A stretch of 64,000 nt of DNA from Streptomyces canus (lineage in GTDB: Bacteria; Actinomycetota; Actinomycetes; Streptomycetales; Streptomycetaceae). Positions 35,719-45,837 of the stretch are shown here, piece by piece. Each line of letters opens with the position of its first letter. The first letter of the stretch is position 1. The DNA is taken from positions 248,001 through 312,000 of the forward strand of contig NZ_CP107989.1 in assembly GCF_041435015.1 (NCBI RefSeq), in the 5' to 3' direction. The position numbers were made by a program, and so were the translations under genes. The notes under the pieces are model-generated. The model saw only the letters and a list, made by a program, of their open reading frames with translations. It had not been told where the DNA came from and did not search any database.

Positions 35719-36615
35719 TCACGCCGGCTGCGGTACGACGGCGACGGGGCAGGCGGAGTGGTGCAGCGCCGCGTGGGCGACCCGGCCGAGCTGGAGCCCG
35801 AAATGCCCCTCGCGGCGCCGGGCACCGACGACCAGCAGGTCGGCCTCGTGCGAGGCGGCCAGGAGCACCCGGCGGGCATGACCCTCGACGGTACGCCGGC
35901 GCACATCGATGTCCGCCGGGACATCCCGCAACGCCGCTTCCAGTTCCTCGGCCGCCCGCTCCTCGTGCAGGCGGGCGGGTTCGCCGGACATGAGCGGGTG
36001 GTCGGTGGACTCCTGCGCGGGGCACCGCCACGCGCGCACGGCCTCCAGGGGCACCCCGCGCCGCCGTGCCTCCTCGACGGCGAACCTGACGGCTTCCGAC
36101 TCCTTCACGTCCTCGCCGACGCCCACGACGACGCGGCGGCGCACCGGGGGCGTCGCCCGGTTGTCGTGGCTGCCGCGCAGCACGATCACCGGACAGTCGG
36201 CATGGGCGGCAACGGCCAGGCTGACGGAGCCGAGCAGCATCTCGGCGATGCCGCTGCGGCCACGGGTGCCCACGACCAGCGCCGAGGCGTGCCGCCCCTC
36301 GCGCACCAGGGCGTATTCCGGCTCCTCGAACACCACGTCCGCGGTCACCCTCAGGTCAGGATGCCGGACACGTGCCCGCTCGGCGGCGGCGCCGGCAATG
36401 TCCTGGGCCAACGGCAGCGCGGTCGGCTTGCCGATGTCCCGGGCGAGTGCGGCACCCTCGTACCGCTCCCACAGGCAGGCGTACACCAGCCGCAGTGGCA
36501 CCCCGCGCAGCACGGCTTCGTCCGCCGCCCAGTCGACGGCCCGCAGGCTCGGCTCGGAACCGTCCACGCCCACGACCAGGGGCCCGCCGAGGGCTCGTTC
36601 CACCGCTGCGTTCAT
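35719..36615 (-). CDS. Tandem universal stress protein 3
   Basis: 298 residues, two UspA domains. Domain 1: LVVGVDGSEPSLRAVDWAAD and LVVGTRGRSGIAEMLLGSVS. Domain 2: VVVGVGEDVKESEAVRFAVE and LVVGARRREGHFGLQLGRVA. ATG 36615 is eight bases after GAAGGAG; an in-frame GTG at 36624 overlaps that site and is unlikely. It follows usp4 by 25 bp in the same direction, so the pair is an operon. Confidence 0.92.
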   Translation of the reverse strand: MNAAVERALGGPLVVGVDGSEPSLRAVDWAADEAVLRGVPLRLVYACLWERYEGAALARDIGKPTALPLAQDIAGAAAERARVRHPDLRVTADVVFEEPEYALVREGRHASALVVGTRGRSGIAEMLLGSVSLAVAAHADCPVIVLRGSHDNRATPPVRRRVVVGVGEDVKESEAVRFAVEEARRRGVPLEAVRAWRCPAQESTDHPLMSGEPARLHEERAAEELEAALRDVPADIDVRRRTVEGHARRVLLAASHEADLLVVGARRREGHFGLQLGRVAHAALHHSACPVAVVPQPA

Positions 36616-36640
36616 GATCTTCACTCCTTCAAGGGTGCGT

Positions 36641-37546
36641 TCAGTCGTGCGCGACGACAGCGACGGGGGCGGTGGCGTGGTGCAGTACCGCGTGCGTGAC
36701 AGATCCGATGTGGACGCCGATCGGGCTGTGGCGGATCCGGCGGCCGACGACGACCAGCGATGCGTCGCGGGAAGCGTCGATGACGCGCTCGGCAGGACTC
36801 CCGGACCGGGACTCCTCGACGACCTCGACGTCCGGGTACTTCTGCCGCCAGGGGCGCAGCACCTCGGTCAGCGCGGCGGCCTTCTGTCGGCCCAGTTCGG
36901 CGTTGAGCTCGGGGTCGGCGGGCAGGCCGTAGGCGGAGTAAGGCGGAAGGTTCCAGCCGTGCACGGCCCTCAGTGAGGTACCGCGGCGGGCGGCCTCCTC
37001 GAAGGCGAAAGCGAGCACCGCGTCATCGGGGTGGCCGGTGTCGAGTCCGAGCACCACGGGCCGGTACGCGGTCGCGGCGGACGGGATGCCCGCCGGATCC
37101 GCCTCGTGCTCGTCGGCGGCCTGTTCTCCGGCCCGCACCAGGACGACGGGGATCTCCGTGTCCGCGATCACGGCCATGCCCACGGATCCGACGAGGAATC
37201 CCCCGATCCCGCTCAGCCCGCGGGAGCCGAGGACCAGCAACTCGGCACCCTTCGCCGCCCGGGCCAACGCGTCCGCCGGCCTGCCGGGAATCTGCTCCAT
37301 GTCCACGTGCACGCCGGGATGGCGCAGGCGCAGTCCTTCGGCCGTCTCACGCGGAATGCGCTCGCTCCAGTGCGCTTGCGTCTCGGCCCCCAGGAGCGGG
37401 GCCTGCGCCAGGGGCTCCGGGACGGGTTCCCAGACGTGCACCAGCCGCAGGGGCAGTCCGCGCAGCTTCGCCTCGCGGGCCGCCCACTCGGCGGCGGGCC
37501 GGCTCTCGGGCGAGCCGTCGAGGCCCACGGTGACGTTGCGGGACAT
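36641..37546 (-). CDS. Tandem universal stress protein 4
   Basis: 301 residues, two UspA domains. Domain 1: VTVGLDGSPESRPAAEWAAR and LVLGSRGLSGIGGFLVGSVG. Domain 2: PVVLGLDTGHPDDAVLAFAF and LVVVGRRIRHSPIGVHIGSV. Clearly paralogous to usp2 (same GRRIR and GLDT signatures). ATG 37546 has AGGAGGTGGACACC upstream. It leads the usp4-usp3 operon with an exact box 83 bp upstream. Confidence 0.93.
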   Translation of the reverse strand: MSRNVTVGLDGSPESRPAAEWAAREAKLRGLPLRLVHVWEPVPEPLAQAPLLGAETQAHWSERIPRETAEGLRLRHPGVHVDMEQIPGRPADALARAAKGAELLVLGSRGLSGIGGFLVGSVGMAVIADTEIPVVLVRAGEQAADEHEADPAGIPSAATAYRPVVLGLDTGHPDDAVLAFAFEEAARRGTSLRAVHGWNLPPYSAYGLPADPELNAELGRQKAAALTEVLRPWRQKYPDVEVVEESRSGSPAERVIDASRDASLVVVGRRIRHSPIGVHIGSVTHAVLHHATAPVAVVAHD

Positions 37547-37629
37547 GGTGTCCACCTCCTGGTCGGGGTTCTGGCTCCAGGGTGGCGACGAGGAGAGACG
37601 GGGTGCAGAGACCGCAGGTCCCGGGCCGG

Positions 37630-37643
37630 GGGCCGACAGGCCC
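37630..37643. promoter_or_regulatory. DosR/OsdR-type box shared by usp4 and the SulP gene
   Basis: GGGCCGACAGGCCC is an exact match, 83 bp upstream of usp4 and 96 bp upstream of the divergent SulP gene. A degenerate second motif GGCCC-N4-GGCCG starts at 37639. Confidence 0.65.
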
Positions 37644-37739
37644 CATCGGCCGATGGCGTTCGTGCCCTCACAGGGTCCGGCATCTCGTGGCCATCCAGGG
37701 CCCCGGAGAAACATGAGATCCTTCGGCCCGAGGAGGATC

Positions 37740-39452
37740 ATGTCCCAGAGCTCGGTCGGCAGTGCTCGAATGTGGCGTCGGCTCCTGCCCGGGCTCGCTT
37801 CACTGCTCGGCTATCGGCGCTCGTGGCTGAAGGGCGACGTCCTGGCCGGAGTGACGGTGGCGGCGTATCTCGTGCCCCAAGTGATGGCATACGCGGGCGT
37901 GGCCGGCCTGCCGCCGGTCGCAGGACTGTGGGCGATCCTGCCCGCGCTCGCCCTGTACGCCCTGCTGGGCTCCTCCCGCCTTCTGTCGGTCGGCCCCGAG
38001 TCGACGACCGCGCTGATGACGGCGACCGTGGTGGGTCCGTTGGCCGCAGGAGATCCGGCGCGCTACGCGACGCTGGCGGCCACGCTCGCGATCGCGGTCG
38101 GTCTGTTGTGTGTCGGGGCGTGGGCGGCGCGGCTCGGTTTTGTCGCGGACCTGCTGTCCCGGCCGGTGCTGATCGGCTATCTGGCGGGCGTCGCACTGAT
38201 CATGATCGTGGACCAGCTCCCCAAACTCACCGGTGTCCGGACGACAGGCTCGGCCTTCTTCCCTCAACTGTGGTCCTTTGCAGAGCACGTGTCGCGGCTG
38301 CACGTGGCCACGGTGTTGTTCGCCGTCGCGGCGCTCGGGGTCCTCTTCACGGTGGCCCACTTCTTCCGCACCGTCCCCGGTCCCCTGCTCGCCGTGGTGT
38401 TCGGCACGGCCGCCGTGTCCGTCTTCGACCTCGACGGCCGATACGGCATCAAGGTGATCGGCGACGTCCCCTCGGGCCTGCCCACGGTGGCTGTGCCGGA
38501 CATGACCGAGTTGCCGCACCTGGTGCTCCCCGCCCTGGGCGTCCTCCTGGTCGGCTACACGGATTTCATCCTCACCGCGCGGGCCTTCACCAAGCACGAG
38601 GACGGGGACTCCAGGCTCGACCCCAACCAGGAGTTCCTCGCCCTGGGCGCCGCCAACCTCGGCGCGGGCACACTGCACGGCTTCCCGGTCAGCAGCAGTG
38701 CCAGCCGCACCGCGCTGGCCTCCTCGGCCGGCGGTCGCAGCCAGGCGTACTCGCTGGTGGCCGGCGCGGCCGTCCTGGCGGTCCTGCTTTTCCTGAGTCC
38801 CCTCCTGTCTCGCACACCAACGGCAGTCCTCGGCGCGCTCGTCGTCTACGCGGCGGTCCGCATGATCGACCTGGCGGGTTTCCGACGGCTGGCGTCCTTC
38901 CGCCGCCGGGAACTCCTCCTGGCGCTCGGCTGCCTGACAGGGGTGCTCGCCCTCGACATCCTGTACGGCGTGCTGGTCGCCGTCGGTCTGTCCGTGGCCG
39001 AACTGCTCACCCGGGTGGCCCGCCCGCACGACGCCGTCGAGGGCCTGGTGCCCGGCGTGGCCGGCATGCACGACATCGACGACTACGCGCAGGCCCGCAC
39101 CATCCCCGGCCTGCTCGTCTACCGCTACGACTCCCCTCTCTTCTTCGCCAACGCCGAGGACTTCCGCCGCCGGGCCCTGGCCGCCGTCGACGAACAGACG
39201 GAACCGGTCCGCTGGTTCGTCCTCAACACCGAGGCCAATGTGGAGGTCGACATCACCGCTTTGGACGCGGTCGAGGAACTCCGCGGCGAGCTCGCGCACC
39301 GCGGCATCGTCTTCGCCCTCGCCCGCGTCAAGCAGGACCTGCTGGACGACCTGACGGCGTACGGCTTGGCGGACACCGTCGGCAGCGAGCGGATCTTCCC
39401 CACTCTGCCGACGGCCGTGACCGCGTACCGGGCGTGGAGCGGCGATCAGTAG
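37740..39452 (+). CDS. SulP-family anion transporter with STAS domain
   Basis: 570 residues. About 11-12 transmembrane segments (LKGDVLAGVTVAAYLVPQVM, GSSRLLSVGPESTTALMTAT, LSRPVLIGYLAGVALIMIVD, FLALGAANLGAGTLHGFPVS) followed by a cytoplasmic STAS domain (about 450-560: IPGLLVYRYDSPLFFANAED, LNTEANVEVDITALDAVEEL). The family moves sulfate, bicarbonate or similar anions; a SulP gene (Rv1739c) is also in the DosR regulon. ATG 37740 is very close to AGGAGG; ATG 37713 nine codons upstream is an alternative. Confidence 0.92.
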   Translation: MSQSSVGSARMWRRLLPGLASLLGYRRSWLKGDVLAGVTVAAYLVPQVMAYAGVAGLPPVAGLWAILPALALYALLGSSRLLSVGPESTTALMTATVVGPLAAGDPARYATLAATLAIAVGLLCVGAWAARLGFVADLLSRPVLIGYLAGVALIMIVDQLPKLTGVRTTGSAFFPQLWSFAEHVSRLHVATVLFAVAALGVLFTVAHFFRTVPGPLLAVVFGTAAVSVFDLDGRYGIKVIGDVPSGLPTVAVPDMTELPHLVLPALGVLLVGYTDFILTARAFTKHEDGDSRLDPNQEFLALGAANLGAGTLHGFPVSSSASRTALASSAGGRSQAYSLVAGAAVLAVLLFLSPLLSRTPTAVLGALVVYAAVRMIDLAGFRRLASFRRRELLLALGCLTGVLALDILYGVLVAVGLSVAELLTRVARPHDAVEGLVPGVAGMHDIDDYAQARTIPGLLVYRYDSPLFFANAEDFRRRALAAVDEQTEPVRWFVLNTEANVEVDITALDAVEELRGELAHRGIVFALARVKQDLLDDLTAYGLADTVGSERIFPTLPTAVTAYRAWSGDQ

Positions 39453-39575
39453 GCGGCCCGGGGAGCCGTCCTCCACAGCGGGACGCTTGCAGGGCGCCTG
39501 ATGCCGCGGCTTGCCCAGGTCGGTTCTGGCGGACCGGGCTGATGGACGCAGGCGTGGAGCCCGGCACGGTGTGGG

Positions 39576-39834
39576 CGGCAGTGGAGGGTCGTCGAGCGCC
39601 GTACCGAGACCCCGAACGTGGTGTCCTTCGTGCTGCGCCCGGCCGACGGCGATCCGGCGCCGCGGGCGGCCGGTACGTGAGCGTACGGGTCCTGAACGCC
39701 GACGGAGTCCGCCGGCTGCGGCAGTACAGACTGTCCTTCGACCCGGGCGGGGATCTGCGGCGGATCACCGTCGATCGGGTCGCCGGCACGGTCGACGCGG
39801 GGGGGCAGATGGTCAGGTGCTCGAGGTGGACGGC
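39576..39834 (+). pseudogene. Flavohemoprotein remnant (FAD-domain fragment)
   Basis: Reads RQWRVVERRTETPNVVSFVL then RPADGDPAP; after a frameshift near 39655 it continues GRYVSVRVLNADGVRRLRQY and DLRRITVDRVAGTVDAGGQ. This matches the FAD-domain of the intact Hmp at 4.3 kb (PWRQWTVVERREETPDIVSF). The globin and NAD domains are gone. Confidence 0.75.
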
Positions 39835-40053
39835 TGACAGCCGCGGTCGGCACCTGAACGGCGAGCGGTCCAACGGCTCGCCCCGGGCCGGGTAGTAGTG
39901 CCGACCGAGAACGTCACGGTCTCCGTCATCACCGCGGCCTGACCCGTGCGCGCATGAGGAAAGCGGACTCGCCGCCTTGGCTTCGACCGTGCGATCGTCA
40001 GGTAGGACTCATGCTCACGCAGATGTGCGGCGCTCCTTCGAACCCCCGGCGGA

Positions 40054-41073
40054 TCAGGCCGGGTTGCGGCCGACGAAGAACTCACGGAACGGGTCCATGC
40101 TCGGTTCGAGCCCGGCGTCGACGAGGCCCTTGCGCAGGGCGTTCATCTGGGCGTCGTGGATGCGCTGGGTGGGCATGCGCAGCGGGCCGCCGTTGTAGCC
40201 CTGGAGCCAGCCTTGGAACTTCCATGCCTGGCGATTGATGAACGCGCCACCGTGCAGGGCCGGGGCGAGGCCCCCCTTGATCTTGCGGGCCGGGTGGAGC
40301 TGCCAGTAGATGTCGGCGGCGTCGTCGTACTTGCCCTCCCGCAGGAGCTGGAAGACGCGCGGGATCATCGGGCCGTAGTACTCGTGGTCGCTGGTGGCGG
40401 AGAACTGGATCGGCATGATCTGCAACAGCGGGATCAACTCCCCCTCGATGGGCATCGAGATGACGACCTCGTCACCGAAGTGACGGTGGCACTCGATGAC
40501 GCTCTGGATGCTGGGGAAGCCGCCCTCGGCCTTGATGGCGACGACGTTGGGGCAGTCGTCGAGCAGGCGCCGGATCAGGCGTACGGGGATGTCGGAGGGG
40601 TGGATGCGCGGGCTGAAGCCCCACAGGTACATCGGGAAGAGCATGACGCCGAGGTTCGTCGCGTCGCAGACGGCCTTGGTGTAGTCGTAGATCTCCTGCT
40701 CGGACTCGGGGTAGAAGTTCGGCGGGTACGACAGCAGCACCAGCTCGGCGCCCGCCTCCTCCGCGCCCTTCACGGCCTCGATGTTCTGCTCCAGGTCGTT
40801 CCAGCTGGCGTGGTGGGTGAGCAGCAGGCGGTCGCCGGCCTCGTCCCTGATGACGCGCAGGAAGTCCAGGTACTCGGGGAGCTGGATGGAGACCTCCGAG
40901 ACGCCGAGGGTGCCCATGAAGCCGTGCTCGATGGCGAGGCGGGTGTCGTGGCGGATCGCCTTCTCGTTGATCGCCTTCAAATCGGCCGTGAAGGACGGGA
41001 TCGTGCAGTTGACGACACCGACGAGGTTCTCGCGTGCCCAATCGCGAGCTTCGGCGCGGGTGTAGCGGGCCAT
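40054..41073 (-). CDS. Dihydrodipicolinate synthase-family aldolase/hydratase
   Basis: 339 residues, DapA-superfamily TIM barrel: GVVNCTIPSFTADLKAINEK, EHGFMGTLGVSEVSIQLPEY, AELVLLSYPPNFYPESEQEI, and the Schiff-base lysine in PNVVAIKAEGGFPSIQSVIE. Unusual features are MYLWGFSPRIHPSDIP and a longer C-terminus. In catabolic operons such enzymes cleave or hydrate pyruvate-derived intermediates. ATG 41073 has AAGGAGCACACC upstream. Last gene of the catabolic operon, 19 bp after the aldehyde dehydrogenase. Confidence 0.85.
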   Translation of the reverse strand: MARYTRAEARDWARENLVGVVNCTIPSFTADLKAINEKAIRHDTRLAIEHGFMGTLGVSEVSIQLPEYLDFLRVIRDEAGDRLLLTHHASWNDLEQNIEAVKGAEEAGAELVLLSYPPNFYPESEQEIYDYTKAVCDATNLGVMLFPMYLWGFSPRIHPSDIPVRLIRRLLDDCPNVVAIKAEGGFPSIQSVIECHRHFGDEVVISMPIEGELIPLLQIMPIQFSATSDHEYYGPMIPRVFQLLREGKYDDAADIYWQLHPARKIKGGLAPALHGGAFINRQAWKFQGWLQGYNGGPLRMPTQRIHDAQMNALRKGLVDAGLEPSMDPFREFFVGRNPA

Positions 41074-41092
41074 GGTGTGCTCCTTGCGGGGG

Positions 41093-42610
41093 TCAGATGG
41101 ATTCGGGGGCGGAGGTGGGGGTCTTCGCGCCTTCCCAGGCGAGGTACTTGAGCTCCAGGAACTCGTCGAGGCCGTAGACCGAGCCCTCACGCCCGACGCC
41201 GGACTGCTTGACCCCGCCGAAGGGGGCGGTCTCGTTGGAGATCAGGCCGGTGTTGATGCCGACCATGCCCGCCTCCAGGGCGGCGGCGACGCGCCAGATG
41301 CGCTCGGCGTCCTTGGCGAACAGGTAGGCGGCGAGACCGAATTCTGTGGCGTTGGCCAGGCGGACCGCGTCGTTCTCGTCGGTGAACCGCACCAGCGGGG
41401 TCACCGGGCCGAAGGTCTCCTCGCGGGTGACGGCCATCTCGGCGGTGACGCCGGTCAGCACGGTCGGCTCGTAGAAGAGGCCGCCGCGTGCGTGGCGCTT
41501 GCCGCCGGAGACGACCACGGCCCCCTTGGCGACGGCATCGGCGACGTGGGCTTCCACCTTCGCCACCGCGTCCGCGTCGATGAGCGGGCCCTGCTGGACG
41601 CCCTCGTCGAAGCCGTCGCCGACAGCCAGGGCGCCGACCCGCTCGGCGAGTCTCTTCGCGAACGCGTCGTGGATCCCGTCCTGTACGTAGACGCGGTTGG
41701 CGCTGATGCACGCCTGGCCGGTGTTGCGGTACTTGGTGGCGATCAGGCCCTCGACCGCCTCGTCGAGGTCGGCGTCGTCGAAGACGAGGACGGGCGCGTT
41801 GCCGCCCAGTTCCATCGATGTCTTCTTCACGGTCTGCGCCGCTTGGGCCAGCAGGAGCCTGCCGACCTCGGTGGAGCCCGTGAAGGTGATCTTGCGGACC
41901 AGTGGGTTGCCCGTCAGCTCGGGCCCGATCTCGCGCGGATCACCGGTGACCACGTTGAACACGCCCGCCGGGATGCCCGCCCGGTCGGCGAGTTCGGCGA
42001 GCGCCAGGGCGGTCAGCGGGGTCTGTTCGGCGGGCTTGAGGACCATCGTGCAGCCGGCGGCCAGCGCGGGCCCCGCCTTGCGGGTGATCATCGCGGCGGG
42101 GAAGTTCCACGGAGTGATCGCCGCGCACACGCCGACCGGTTCCTTCAGGACGACGATTCTGCGCGAGGCTTCCGGCGCCTCCATGACGTCACCGCGGATG
42201 CGCTTGGCCTCCTCGGCGAACCACTCCAGGAACGACGCCGCATACGCGACCTCGCCGAGGGCCTCCGGGTACGGCTTGCCCTCCTCCAGGACGATCAGCC
42301 GGGCGAGGTCCTGGGCGTGCTCGGTGACCAGGTCGAACCAGCGCCGCAGGAGCCGGGACCGCTCTTTGGCCGGGCGGGCTCGCCAGGCCGGCAGCGCGGT
42401 GTGCGCCGCGTCGATGGCCGCGGTGGTCCGCGCCCGATCCAGGAGCGGCACTTCGGCCAGCAGGTGGCCGGTGGACGGGTTGTGTACGGCGAGGGTGGTG
42501 TCGGTGGTGATCCAGGTGCCGTCCACATACGCGGCGCTCTTCAGCAGGGACGGGTCGTCGAGTTCTCTGCGCACGGCGTTGCGCACGGCGTTGCTCACTG
42601 TCTTGCTCAC
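41093..42610 (-). CDS. NAD(P)-dependent aldehyde dehydrogenase (succinate-semialdehyde type)
   Basis: 505 residues, full length. ITPWNFPAAMITRKAGPALA, cofactor-binding FTGSTEVGRLLLAQAA, catalytic Glu in SMELGGNAPVLVFDDADLDE, catalytic Cys in RNTGQACISANRVYVQDG, and EETFGPVTPLVRF. Closest to succinate/glutarate-semialdehyde dehydrogenases; here it may oxidise a muconate- or fumarate-type semialdehyde. GTG 42610 overlaps the preceding stop as GTGA. An Arg-rich N-terminal leader (VSNAVRNAVRRELDD) is longer than usual. Confidence 0.93.
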   Translation of the reverse strand: MSKTVSNAVRNAVRRELDDPSLLKSAAYVDGTWITTDTTLAVHNPSTGHLLAEVPLLDRARTTAAIDAAHTALPAWRARPAKERSRLLRRWFDLVTEHAQDLARLIVLEEGKPYPEALGEVAYAASFLEWFAEEAKRIRGDVMEAPEASRRIVVLKEPVGVCAAITPWNFPAAMITRKAGPALAAGCTMVLKPAEQTPLTALALAELADRAGIPAGVFNVVTGDPREIGPELTGNPLVRKITFTGSTEVGRLLLAQAAQTVKKTSMELGGNAPVLVFDDADLDEAVEGLIATKYRNTGQACISANRVYVQDGIHDAFAKRLAERVGALAVGDGFDEGVQQGPLIDADAVAKVEAHVADAVAKGAVVVSGGKRHARGGLFYEPTVLTGVTAEMAVTREETFGPVTPLVRFTDENDAVRLANATEFGLAAYLFAKDAERIWRVAAALEAGMVGINTGLISNETAPFGGVKQSGVGREGSVYGLDEFLELKYLAWEGAKTPTSAPESI

Positions 42611-43587
42611 TTCGAGACCGGGGAGATGGTGACGGGCAGTTCGGTGCCCAGGGACAGTTCGGCGGCCCGACGGACACACATCGCGGCGACGGCGAGGTCC
42701 TGCGCCGCGGAGCCGACGGACTTGTAGATCACGACCGCGTCCGGATCGTTCGCCGGTCGGCCGGGCGTGAGACCGGAGACGACGTCGGCGAGCGGAACCA
42801 CCTTCCCGGCGAGGTCGACGCCCGCCTTCCTCGCCGCGATCAGGTCTCCCGTGTCCTCGGCGACCTCGTCCGCCATGTCGGCGACGATCACGTCGGCGCG
42901 GGCGATCACCTCGGTCGCCAGTTCGCGCTGCTCGGGAAGGGTGGAACCGATCGACACGATGGTGACGCCGGCCGGAGTTTCCCGCAGGGTCGGCTGCTCG
43001 TCCCGGGAGCGGGCCGCGCAGATCACCAGGTCGGCGTCGGCGACGGCCGCCTCGGGACTCTCCGCGGTGGCGAGCGGCAGCCCGAGATCGGCGAGTGCGC
43101 GGGTGCAGCGGGTACGGCTGGCCGGGTTGGGGCTGAACACGGTGACGGACGACAGCGTCCGTGTCGCCGCCAGTGCGCGGACGTGGTTCTGCGCCTCGAA
43201 GCCGGATCCGATCACAGCTACGCGCAGGGGGCCTGTGGGGGCCAGCAGGTCGGCGGCGAGCGCCGAGGTGGCGGCGGTACGGAACCCGGTGATGGAGTGG
43301 CCGTCCAGGAGCGCGGTCAGCTCCATGCTCTCCTGGTCGAACAACGAGATCAGATACGAGGCGCGCCGGTGCCGGGGTGAGGCGGCGATCAGTTTGGCCC
43401 CCATGGGGCCGCCGTCGCCGGGCACACCGCTGAGCGTGCGCAACCACAGACCGTCTCCGCGAGCCATCGTGCGCGACGGGAAGCTTGCCTCGTCGGGGGG
43501 TGCGGCGTAGGCGCTGCGCAGGGCCGCGATGGCGTCGACCCAGTCGAAGGCGGCTTGGACGTCGGCATCGGTGAGGAAGACGGTCAT
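42607..43587 (-). CDS. Ornithine cyclodeaminase / mu-crystallin family protein
   Basis: 326 residues. Substrate-side SFPSRTMARGDGLWLRTLSG and GPMGAKLIAA, Rossmann motif RVAVIGSGFEAQNHVRALAA, then IVSIGSTLPEQRELATEVIA and VVIYKSVGSAAQDLAVAAMC. The family includes ornithine cyclodeaminase and ketimine/opine-type NAD(P)H reductases; substrate cannot be assigned. Its presence suggests an amino or imino intermediate. ATG 43587, 36 bp after the CoA-transferase B gene. Confidence 0.88.
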   Translation of the reverse strand: MTVFLTDADVQAAFDWVDAIAALRSAYAAPPDEASFPSRTMARGDGLWLRTLSGVPGDGGPMGAKLIAASPRHRRASYLISLFDQESMELTALLDGHSITGFRTAATSALAADLLAPTGPLRVAVIGSGFEAQNHVRALAATRTLSSVTVFSPNPASRTRCTRALADLGLPLATAESPEAAVADADLVICAARSRDEQPTLRETPAGVTIVSIGSTLPEQRELATEVIARADVIVADMADEVAEDTGDLIAARKAGVDLAGKVVPLADVVSGLTPGRPANDPDAVVIYKSVGSAAQDLAVAAMCVRRAAELSLGTELPVTISPVSK

Positions 43588-43623
43588 CTCGGGGCTCCGT
43601 GCGGGATGAAGGGGCGAGGGGGA

Positions 43624-44286
43624 TCAGCAGGCGGCCGTGACGGCGTCGGTGTGCAGCGGCGCGCCGGTGCGGGCGCGGATCTCCTCGACGGTGACTCCCG
43701 GTGACGTCTCGACGAGCACGAGGCCTGCCGGCGTGACGTCCAGGACGCCGAGGTCGGTGATGATGCGGTGGACGCACCGCTCGCCGGTCAATGGCAGGGA
43801 GCATTCATCGACGATCTTGGGGATGCCGTCCTTGGCGGTGTGTTCCATCAGGACGATGACGCGCCGGGCGCCGTGGACGAGGTCCATGGCGCCGCCCATG
43901 CCCTTGACCATCTTTCCGGGAATCATCCAGTTGGCCAGGTCGCCCGCGGCCGACACCTGCATGGCGCCCAGCACGGCGGTGTCGATGTGCCCGCCGCGGA
44001 TCATCCCGAAGGACAGCGCGGAGTCGAAGAAGCAGGCGCCGGGCAGCACCGTGACGGTCTCCTTGCCGGCGTTGATCAGGTCGGGGTCGACCTCGTCCTC
44101 GGTGGGACAGGGCCCGGTGCCGAGGATGCCGTTCTCGGAGTGCAGCACGACATGGACCCCGGCCGGCAGATGCCCGGGGATCAGGGTCGGCAGGCCGATG
44201 CCGAGGTTGACGTAGGAGCCGTCGGTGAGTTCGGCGGCGGCGCGGGCGGCCATCTGGTCGCGGGTCCAGCCCATGGGCCTGGTCAT
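43624..44286 (-). CDS. 3-oxoacid CoA-transferase subunit B
   Basis: 220 residues. Subunit B signature [20 protein letters not shown] and catalytic Glu in [16 protein letters not shown], then [20 protein letters not shown] and [20 protein letters not shown]. Works with subunit A to move CoA from succinyl-CoA to a beta-keto acid. Its ATG overlaps the subunit A stop by four bases. Confidence 0.95.
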   Translation of the reverse strand: MTRPMGWTRDQMAARAAAELTDGSYVNLGIGLPTLIPGHLPAGVHVVLHSENGILGTGPCPTEDEVDPDLINAGKETVTVLPGACFFDSALSFGMIRGGHIDTAVLGAMQVSAAGDLANWMIPGKMVKGMGGAMDLVHGARRVIVLMEHTAKDGIPKIVDECSLPLTGERCVHRIITDLGVLDVTPAGLVLVETSPGVTVEEIRARTGAPLHTDAVTAAC

Positions 44287-45038
44287 ACGCGGACGGTCCT
44301 CTTCTCCATGTGCTTGTCGGCGGCTTCTTCGGCGGTGAGCGTGACGACCCGCTGGACGTAGATGCCGGGCAGGTGGATCTCGTCGGGCCTCAACTCGCCC
44401 GGCTCCACGAGCTCTTCGACCTCCGCGATCGTCACGCGGCCGGCCATGGCGGCGAGCGGGTTGAAGTTCGCAGCGGCCTGGCGGAAGCGGAGGTTGCCGT
44501 GCCGGTCACCGCGCCAGGCCCGTACCAGGGCGAAGTCGGTGGTGATGCCGTGCTCCAGGACGTACCGGCGGCCGGCGAACTCCCGGGTCTCCTTCGGCGG
44601 GGAAGCGAGTTCGACCGCACCCTCGGCCGTGTACCGCCAGGGCAGTCCGCCCCGCTCCACCTGCGTGCCGACGCCGGCCGGGGTGTAGAAGGCGGGTATG
44701 CCCGCCCCGCCCGCGCGCAGCTGCTCGGCCAGCGTGCCCTGCGGGACCAGTTCCACCTCCAGCTCGCCGGCCAGGTACTGGCGGGCGAACTCCTTGTTCT
44801 CGCCGACGTAGGAGCCGGTCACCCGGGCGATGCGGCCCGCGGCCAGGAGAACGCCGAGACCGCGGCCGTCGACTCCGCAGTTGTTGGAGACGACCCTCAG
44901 ACCGTCCGCGCCCTGTGCGTACAGGGCACGGAGGAGGACTTCGGGTACGCCGCTGAGGCCGAAGCCCCCGACGGCCAGTGAGGCGCCGTCCGTGATGTCG
45001 GCGACCGCCTCCGCGGCGCCGGCGCTGACCTTGTTCAC
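44283..45038 (-). CDS. 3-oxoacid CoA-transferase subunit A
   Basis: 251 residues. [75 protein letters not shown]. Start is GTG 45038 with AAAGGACC upstream. Subunits A and B are separate genes, the bacterial arrangement of 3-oxoadipate and acetoacetate transferases. No thiolase gene lies in the operon. Confidence 0.95.
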   Translation of the reverse strand: MNKVSAGAAEAVADITDGASLAVGGFGLSGVPEVLLRALYAQGADGLRVVSNNCGVDGRGLGVLLAAGRIARVTGSYVGENKEFARQYLAGELEVELVPQGTLAEQLRAGGAGIPAFYTPAGVGTQVERGGLPWRYTAEGAVELASPPKETREFAGRRYVLEHGITTDFALVRAWRGDRHGNLRFRQAAANFNPLAAMAGRVTIAEVEELVEPGELRPDEIHLPGIYVQRVVTLTAEEAADKHMEKRTVRV

Positions 45039-45084
45039 TTGCGAAGGTCCTTTCTGGTTGCGGCACGGCCCGGGGTGTCGCCGG

Positions 45085-45837
45085 TCATGGCGTCTCCGGC
45101 CGCAGGGCGTCCGAGACGGACTTGACTCCGCCGTGCGCGGTGAGGCCGCCGTCGACGGCGATCTCCGCGCCGGTGATGAACGACGACTCGTCCGACAGCA
45201 GGAAGACGATCAGTGGGGCGACCTCGTCGACGGTGCCGGTGCGGCCCAGCGGGGTCTCGCGGATGTTGGCCTCGCGAAAGGCGGGGGCGGCGGAGGCGGT
45301 CATCTCGGTCTCGATGTAGCCGGGGTGGATCGTGTTGACGCGGATTCCGCGCGGTCCGAGTTCCAGCGCGGCCGTCTGGGACAGCCCGCGCAGGCCCCAC
45401 TTGCTGACGGTGTACGCCACCGGGTAGTGGGCGGTGAGCGCGGCGGAGGAGCCGACGTTGACGATCGAGGCGCCGGGCGGCATCAGCGGGACGAGGTGCT
45501 GGATGCCGAGCAGCGGGCCGGTGACGTTGACGGCGTGGACGCGGTCGAAGTCCTCGGGGCGTACGTCGCCGAGCCGGGCCCGCCAGGTGATGCCCGCGTT
45601 GTTGACCAGGCCGTGGACCTGCCCGTACGCCTCCTTCAACTCGGCGGCGAGATCGGCCCAGTCCTGCTCGCCGGTGACGTCGAGACGGCGGCAGCCGGGT
45701 GCCTCGGTCACGTCGGTGGCGATCACCCGGGCGCCCTCGCGGGTCAGTGCCTCGGCCTCAGCGGCGCCCTGACCGCGAGCCGCGCCGGTGACGACGACGA
45801 CCTTGCCCAGCAGCCTCTTGGCGTGCAGGTCCGTCAT
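45085..45837 (-). CDS. Short-chain dehydrogenase/reductase
   Basis: 250 residues, classical [18 protein letters not shown] nucleotide motif, [13 protein letters not shown], catalytic Ser in [20 protein letters not shown] with Y-x3-K, and [13 protein letters not shown] preference is suggested by Asp after beta-2 (VIATDVTEA). Start ATG overlaps the FAH-2 stop (ATGA). Confidence 0.93.
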   Translation of the reverse strand: MTDLHAKRLLGKVVVVTGAARGQGAAEAEALTREGARVIATDVTEAPGCRRLDVTGEQDWADLAAELKEAYGQVHGLVNNAGITWRARLGDVRPEDFDRVHAVNVTGPLLGIQHLVPLMPPGASIVNVGSSAALTAHYPVAYTVSKWGLRGLSQTAALELGPRGIRVNTIHPGYIETEMTASAAPAFREANIRETPLGRTGTVDEVAPLIVFLLSDESSFITGAEIAVDGGLTAHGGVKSVSDALRPETP